Part shown: piece after piece, positions 61,271 to 64,000 of the stretch
Numbering within the stretch: position 1 is the stretch's first letter
How the letters are laid out: each line of letters opens with the position of its first letter
Assembly: GCA_964414815.1 (NCBI GenBank)
Contig: CAYPXY010000015.1
Coordinates: forward strand, 23,198 to 87,197
DNA: 64,000 bases
Direction: 5' to 3'
Source of the DNA: Mariniblastus sp964414815
GTDB taxonomy: Bacteria > Planctomycetota > Planctomycetia > Pirellulales > Pirellulaceae
Made by a program: the position numbers and the translations under genes
Notes under the pieces: generated by a model
Told to the model about the DNA's origin: nothing
Database searches by the model: none
Seen by the model: only the letters and a program-made list of their open reading frames with translations

Positions 61271-62401
61271 CTATCGCCGCAGCACGCCTGGTGGGCAATT
61301 TTCCGGCAGGTAACCGTCCACCATGTTCGATGGTGGTTGATTGTTGAAGTGCGGTGCGCGAATGGTCTGTTCCTGAATCAGGACTCGGTCCGCAGGTCGA
61401 GGATAGCTCAGACCTGGTTTTTGACGGACGTGAACATTGACTTCAGGTGTCGGGCCAGGAATCTGCATCGCGGTGTGGTTGCGAATGTTGTATTCCCGCA
61501 AACCGGCGGGACCTCCCAGTGGAATATGTGGAGGGCCAGGCAATCCAATCGCTGTCCCGGTCCAGGGCATGCCGTAGTTCGGACCGGTCACACCCGAAAT
61601 ATAGTTCGATGGATCAGCACCACCGTGTCCAAATCCGCCCATTCCGTACGGCATCGCTCCAGCGGCCAGGTCGGCGTCGATGCCCCAACCTTCGAGCGCT
61701 TTGTTTCCGATTCGAACAATGGCCAGAATCGCACCGCGTCGGTCGGCCTCAGTAATCGGATCAACACCGGGATCGAGTCGGGTACTGACAATCGTGTCAA
61801 CGCCAGCCAACGCCAGTTCCTGAAACTGTGGATCTGGAACGTAGATCACCTTGGTGACGAAGTTGGCTGCCGCAACCTGATCAAAATCTTCCTGAGTAAA
61901 CTGAATTGGAATTGCCGAGTGAGCCAGGTAAGCCGCCGTTCGCGGTGAAGCCGTTCCAATTTCAATCGTCGGATACAGTGTCAACCCTGGACGTCCTTCG
62001 ATATTGCTGACTCGCAGGCGATAGATACCTCCTTGGGGGAAGTTCTGGCGTCCTGGAACAATCAGCGGCTCGGAGTCGTATCGACCGACGCCGGTCACGT
62101 CCCATTGAACTTGCATCAACTCGGGACGGTCGAACAGAAGTTGCACGGGTTGATAGTTGACCGCGCCGAATGGACCATATTCGCCCATCCCTGGTCCCAT
62201 GTCCGGTCCTCGTCGTGCCGACAGCACGCCTGGTCCTGGACCGCCAACGCCTGGGCCAGGTTCCATCAGCATTTGCGCTGGTGGCAAATTGTGAGCGGAC
62301 GTGGTGCCATGTCGAAAGTGTGGCACTTGTGCCTGGGCCGTAGTCGCGACCGCTGCCAGGGCCAGCATTGAGATGCCCGTTTTTAAACGTGCGTACATCA
62401 T
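61271..62401 (-). CDS. Secreted protein, larger paralogue of the DUF11 cluster
   Basis: 376 residues from an ATG at 62399-62401 (a second ATG follows at once). Signal peptide (VATTAQAQ). A Gly/Pro/Met-rich segment (~45-75) precedes the conserved core: YRLRVSNIEGRPGLTLYPTI, IPIQFTQEDFDQVAAANF, VTKVIYVPDPQF and ILAIVRIGNKALEGW. The C-terminal third is Gly/Pro-rich. A paralogue of the preceding entry; its relatives usually accompany DUF11 proteins in planctomycetes. Confidence 0.72.
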   Translation of the reverse strand: MMYARLKTGISMLALAAVATTAQAQVPHFRHGTTSAHNLPPAQMLMEPGPGVGGPGPGVLSARRGPDMGPGMGEYGPFGAVNYQPVQLLFDRPELMQVQWDVTGVGRYDSEPLIVPGRQNFPQGGIYRLRVSNIEGRPGLTLYPTIEIGTASPRTAAYLAHSAIPIQFTQEDFDQVAAANFVTKVIYVPDPQFQELALAGVDTIVSTRLDPGVDPITEADRRGAILAIVRIGNKALEGWGIDADLAAGAMPYGMGGFGHGGADPSNYISGVTGPNYGMPWTGTAIGLPGPPHIPLGGPAGLREYNIRNHTAMQIPGPTPEVNVHVRQKPGLSYPRPADRVLIQEQTIRAPHFNNQPPSNMVDGYLPENCPPGVLRR

Positions 62402-62657
62402 TTCCCCCTTAGTAAAATCGCCAAGCTACCTGTGCCGCGGGAGCACCCTTGCCAAGCTTCGCCGAACGGGCCGCACCAACGCGATGCAATCCATTTCGAT
62501 TGGTTGTGAATGTTCTGGTAAACTTCCTGCGAACCGCGATCGCAGTGAATGGAAACTGGCGTAGACCGTTCCAAAGCACCTGTCTAGAATCGCGTTCCAG
62601 TCTTTTTATTCGGATCATTACATTGGATTTATTAGGAAATATCGGTACGATAGAACT

Positions 62658-63794
62658 ATGTGGCCCAATCGACCGATTGCATTAATCCTGATAGCTGCTG
62701 GCATTGCACTGTGGGCCGGGAAAAATGGGCAGCTTGTGCGGCTCAGTCAGTGGCTCCAAGGTCAGCCAGAACGGGTTCCCAGCGAGCTTTCGCCAGCAAA
62801 TCATCCCCTGCCGTTTTTCACCGCCTCCCAAGTCCGCCCATCGACTCCCGAATCCGTACTCCATCCAGCGCTCGTTGGTCGCTCCAGTCAGGTGCCCAAT
62901 CGAGTCCTTGAATCCTTCGAACCGGACGCCGATTCTGCGGCCCTTCTGAGGTTGATCGCCAACGAGCTGCGAAAAGCCGGGTCGTTTCGCTCCGACCTCT
63001 ACATGGAATTGACCCGCGGGCCATCGCACATCGAAATGACGGGCCAGTACACCCAACTGGGCAACGAATCCGGTCAGTCACGAATCGACTTGCGAATCGG
63101 GGAACACAATGACATGCGTGAACTGTCCAAAATGTGTGACGGACGGTTTCTGTATACGCTTCAAAAGTACCGCAACGAGCGTCGACTGGAGTTTATTGAT
63201 CTTCGGCGGATTCAGGAGACGCGGTCCTCTGCGGGATTGTCGCAAGCAGGTGATCCCTCAAGCTGGATGGCAACCGGCGGATTGGCCAGCCTGTTCGAGA
63301 ACATGGCCGAAGCCTTTCGATTCACACAACAAGAACGATCTCAGCGGGATGGGTTTCATATCTGCGTCGTTGATGGAGTCTGGCATCATCGGGCACTGGT
63401 GGAACTGCTAAACAGCACCATTGCCAGCCACTACCTTGAGCCAGAAATTGTGTGGAGAAAACTTCCTGATAATATTCCGCATCAGATTCGCATCGAATTG
63501 GTAGATACAAACCAGTTGGGCTGGTTTCCAGCACGCATCGAATTCTTTCAACTGGACAACTCGCGAAAGCTGGTTTCACTGGGAAAGTCGTCCGATTCAA
63601 AACAGCTTGTGCGAATCGCCAGTATCCAGTTTTCACCACCGCAGCCGGTTGAGATTGATCCTGACCGTTTTCTTCGTCTCAACACGGAGGACATCGAAAC
63701 CATCGACAACACGCATCTCTATATCAGCCAGCTCCACCGTTTCGAAGTGCTGCGTCAGGCTCAGCAATCATCCAGTGAAACATTGATGCGGTAG
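62658..63794 (+). CDS. Secreted or membrane-anchored protein of unknown function
   Basis: 378 residues. A single N-terminal hydrophobic helix (IALILIAAGIALWAG) anchors or exports it. The remainder is soluble; a LolA-like pattern of strands (SDLYMELTRGPSHIEMTGQY, RFLYTLQKYRNERRLEFIDL, WRKLPDNIPHQIRIELVDTN, LGWFPARIEFFQL) is suggestive but not firm. The start ATG at 62658 has no strong ribosome-binding site. Divergent from the DUF11 cluster. In 62402-62657 no feature beyond promoters is seen. Confidence 0.6.
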   Translation: MWPNRPIALILIAAGIALWAGKNGQLVRLSQWLQGQPERVPSELSPANHPLPFFTASQVRPSTPESVLHPALVGRSSQVPNRVLESFEPDADSAALLRLIANELRKAGSFRSDLYMELTRGPSHIEMTGQYTQLGNESGQSRIDLRIGEHNDMRELSKMCDGRFLYTLQKYRNERRLEFIDLRRIQETRSSAGLSQAGDPSSWMATGGLASLFENMAEAFRFTQQERSQRDGFHICVVDGVWHHRALVELLNSTIASHYLEPEIVWRKLPDNIPHQIRIELVDTNQLGWFPARIEFFQLDNSRKLVSLGKSSDSKQLVRIASIQFSPPQPVEIDPDRFLRLNTEDIETIDNTHLYISQLHRFEVLRQAQQSSSETLMR

Positions 63795-63849
63795 CAAATG
63801 AAAAACGTAACCGTTCACGACGATCCAAAACGTTTAGCCGCAAGCCGTC

Positions 63850-63903
63850 GGGGGTTGCCGACAAAAATACTGCATCACCGAAATCACTTTATCGGCAACC
63901 CCC
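63850..63903. repeat. Perfect 12-base-arm hairpin
   Basis: GGGGGTTGCCGA (63850-63861) and TCGGCAACCCCC (63892-63903) are exact inverted repeats around 30 bases. Further GGTGCA/TGCACC and AGGCGCG/CGCGCCT pairings follow to the window end, so this may be the beginning of a larger repeat or element that continues past it. Confidence 0.7.
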
Positions 63904-64000
63904 AAAGGCGCGCGGTGCATCGGGTTGCAGGTTTTTTGTTGGCAGGCAGGTTGACTACAGAGACTGCACCGAGCCGTCGCGCCTGCGCCGACCCTTTCTG

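Noticed and set aside
60320..61948. 542-codon plus-strand frame opposite the secreted paralogues
   Set aside because: It spans two real minus-strand genes with signal peptides and an intergenic hairpin; the translation looks like antisense.

Overview
The window looks like chromosomal DNA from a planctomycete, most likely of the Pirellulales/Pirellulaceae type. This is an inference from gene content: a CxxCH protein of the planctomycete-cytochrome style, a DUF11 surface-protein cluster, 'SLRSLLV'-type small membrane proteins, many secreted orphan proteins, Uma2, and palindromic repeats containing the arm CCCGAAGCGTAAGCGAGGG. No rRNA or tRNA gene and no CRISPR array was seen. A 100-base run of N at 37254-37353 is an assembly gap inside a repeat-rich gene.

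Layout: 1-1030 holds the start of a C45-type hydrolase and a toxin-antitoxin pair whose BrnT-like toxin is frameshifted. 1037-8064 holds a GNAT-like protein, a TerB-like protein, a large secreted protein, and a three-gene unit joining a six-cysteine membrane-anchored peptide, a C39-peptidase/rhodanese membrane protein and a MauE/DoxX-like protein. 8245-13899 holds Mrp and a MotA/TolQ/ExbB channel with two different ExbD/MotB-like partners, only one of which keeps the membrane Asp. 14000-15500 is a nest of hairpins and repeats. 15506-18771 is an ebo-like cluster (UbiA prenyltransferase, TIM-barrel protein, nucleotide-pyrophosphatase-like protein). 18976-32552 carries an LRR lipoprotein, a zinc protease, an alginate lyase, LspA with a DksA-like protein, DapB, ThiC, a TlpA-type thioredoxin and an S15 peptidase. 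32705-33499 is a TacAT-type toxin-antitoxin module.

33589-37900 is the most unusual stretch. A Roco (LRR-Roc-COR) gene lies between metH and a second, diverged copy of the metH 3' tail, as if a segment had been inserted at the end of metH. From metH onward the window carries a degenerate CpsD/MinD-like ATPase, a GT39-type membrane glycosyltransferase, ThiO, a Ser/Thr kinase followed by a cytochrome/peptidase-like protein, HtrA, a second DksA-like protein, an FHA-like membrane protein, a sugar isomerase-like protein, divergent queF/queE, a duplicated DMT-like transporter, Uma2, and a cluster of DUF11 and paralogous secreted proteins.

Repeat families are a major feature. Five copies of a ~112-bp element with matching terminal inverted repeats are present. 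Two copies of a ~160-bp element lie between convergent genes; in one of them the ends supply the stop codons of both neighbours. Two palindromes end in CGAAGCGTAAGCG-type arms. Heptanucleotide arrays sit directly against start codons. ThiC, ThiO and MetH/DapB/QueE/QueF indicate thiamine, methionine, lysine/peptidoglycan and queuosine synthesis.
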